From Candidatus Kapaibacterium sp. (lineage in GTDB: Bacteria; Bacteroidota; Ignavibacteria; Kapaibacteriales; UBA961): a stretch of DNA of 5,248 nt. Positions 4,875-5,248 of this stretch are shown here, one piece after another. A program made the position numbers and the translations under genes. The notes under the pieces were generated by a model that was not told where the DNA came from, did no database searches, and saw only the letters and a program-made list of their open reading frames with translations. Numbering within the stretch: the stretch's first letter is position 1; every line of letters begins with the position of its first letter. Where the stretch lies: positions 1 through 5,248 of the forward strand of contig JALRHN010000147.1 of NCBI GenBank assembly GCA_023259575.1. The letters are read 5' to 3'.

Positions 4875-5248
4875 AATCTAAATACCCTTTTGGCTTAAAA
4901 TATATTTCAGCATTAGGCAACGAAGACCATGTATTTCCATCAGAAGAAGTTTTAGCTAAGTTTGTACCAGTTGATACAGAAGCTAGTCTAAAAACGTTAA
5001 TTGGATTAGAAATTGTATTATACTCTAAAACAATCCAATAAGTGCTATTTTTAGTAAGATTTGCACCACTTTCGAAGGCTATTGTAGAGATTGAAGTTGT
5101 AGTTGGAAAATCTCTATATTGCATTCTTGTTGTTGATGATAATTTTGAAGATCTATTTGGATTTCCAGCATTATCAGAACAAATATAAATATCAAAACCA
5201 TCAGTAGAATTTACAATAGAAGCACCAGATCTCCAGAAATTTACATCT
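4843..5248 (-). CDS. C-terminal part of a fiber- or adhesin-like virion protein, 5' end outside the window
   Basis: The frame is open from the right window edge to TAA 4845-4843, giving 134 visible residues. An internal ATG at 5124 would give 93 residues, but in-frame sequence of the same character continues upstream (FWRSGASIVN, GFDIYICSDNAGNPN), so the gene is cut by the edge. The protein is rich in Ser, Thr, Asn and Tyr. Visible residues 61-75 (GANLTKNSTYWIVLE) followed by SSDGNTWSSLPNAEIYFKPKG match the layout of a beta-sandwich repeat found in phage fibers and bacterial surface proteins (choice-of-anchor R-like: L-x-x-x-x-x-YW-[IL]-V-L, then S-x-DG-x-x-W, then a hydrophobic strand ending in G). 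Such domains often bind carbohydrates or cap fibers. In this phage context the likely role is a tail fiber, spike or virion decoration. Domain assignment is by pattern only. Confidence 0.5.
   Translation of the reverse strand, partial: DVNFWRSGASIVNSTDGFDIYICSDNAGNPNRSSKLSSTTRMQYRDFPTTTSISTIAFESGANLTKNSTYWIVLEYNTISNPINVFRLASVSTGTNLAKTSSDGNTWSSLPNAEIYFKPKGYLDFGRTTISSVK
4885..4890 (-). promoter_or_regulatory. Ribosome binding site deciding a TTG start
   Basis: On the minus strand this reads AAAGGG, the clearest Shine-Dalgarno-like sequence in the minus-strand block. It lies inside the end of the fiber-like gene, 10 bases before TTG 4874 and 7 bases before ATT 4877. It supports initiation near 4874-4877 over the GTG at 4853. 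Confidence 0.45.

Noticed and set aside
4642..5041. Two plus-strand open frames antisense to the 129-residue and fiber-like genes
   Set aside because: No start signals, and they overlap convincing minus-strand coding sequence completely.
1..5248. CRISPR array, tRNA, insertion sequence or long direct repeat
   Set aside because: I saw no regularly spaced repeats, cloverleaf-like sequence, transposase motif or terminal inverted repeats on reading both strands; short shared words such as AGGTCCATA at about 129 and 2203 are best taken as chance.

Overview
The window looks like part of an AT-rich tailed bacteriophage or prophage genome, most plausibly the tail-morphogenesis region. The evidence is tight gene packing, a run of beta-rich virion-type proteins joined by 1-4 base start/stop overlaps, and no housekeeping or RNA gene. 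TAA, TAG and TGA each end at least one gene, so the standard bacterial code applies. The host cannot be named; most starts in the tail block lack a clear Shine-Dalgarno sequence.

Right to left, on the minus strand from the window edge down to 790, lies one apparent operon of six genes. They are: (1) the C-terminal part of a fiber- or adhesin-like protein with a YWIVL-type beta-sandwich segment; (2) a 129-residue beta-rich protein with a TTG start; (3) a 455-residue protein that looks like a two-domain tail-tube protein with an extra beta domain inserted; (4) a 133-residue protein with a WNL motif, possibly a tail-assembly protein; (5) a second tail-tube-like protein of about 410 residues whose C-terminal half resembles that of gene 3; (6) a 234-residue protein resembling a tail-assembly chaperone. 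Junctions 2/3, 3/4, 4/5 and 5/6 are TAATG or ATGA overlaps, which points to translational coupling.

On the left (256-797) is a plus-strand pair of small, charged, unrecognised genes, themselves joined by a TAATG overlap. They run head-on into gene 6 with an 8-base overlap of coding sequence and no room for a terminator. A 79-base divergent spacer (177-255) separates them from another minus-strand gene cut by the left edge. That spacer holds an imperfect hairpin and an 8-base palindrome that reads TATAAT on both strands, so it may be a two-way promoter. The pair has the layout of a small inserted cassette (a moron) inside an otherwise one-directional late block.

Most informative points: two paralogous tube-like proteins around a small WNL protein, an extra domain inserted in only one paralog, and the head-on cassette. 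Family assignments rest on motif and pattern reading only; none was confirmed by a database search.
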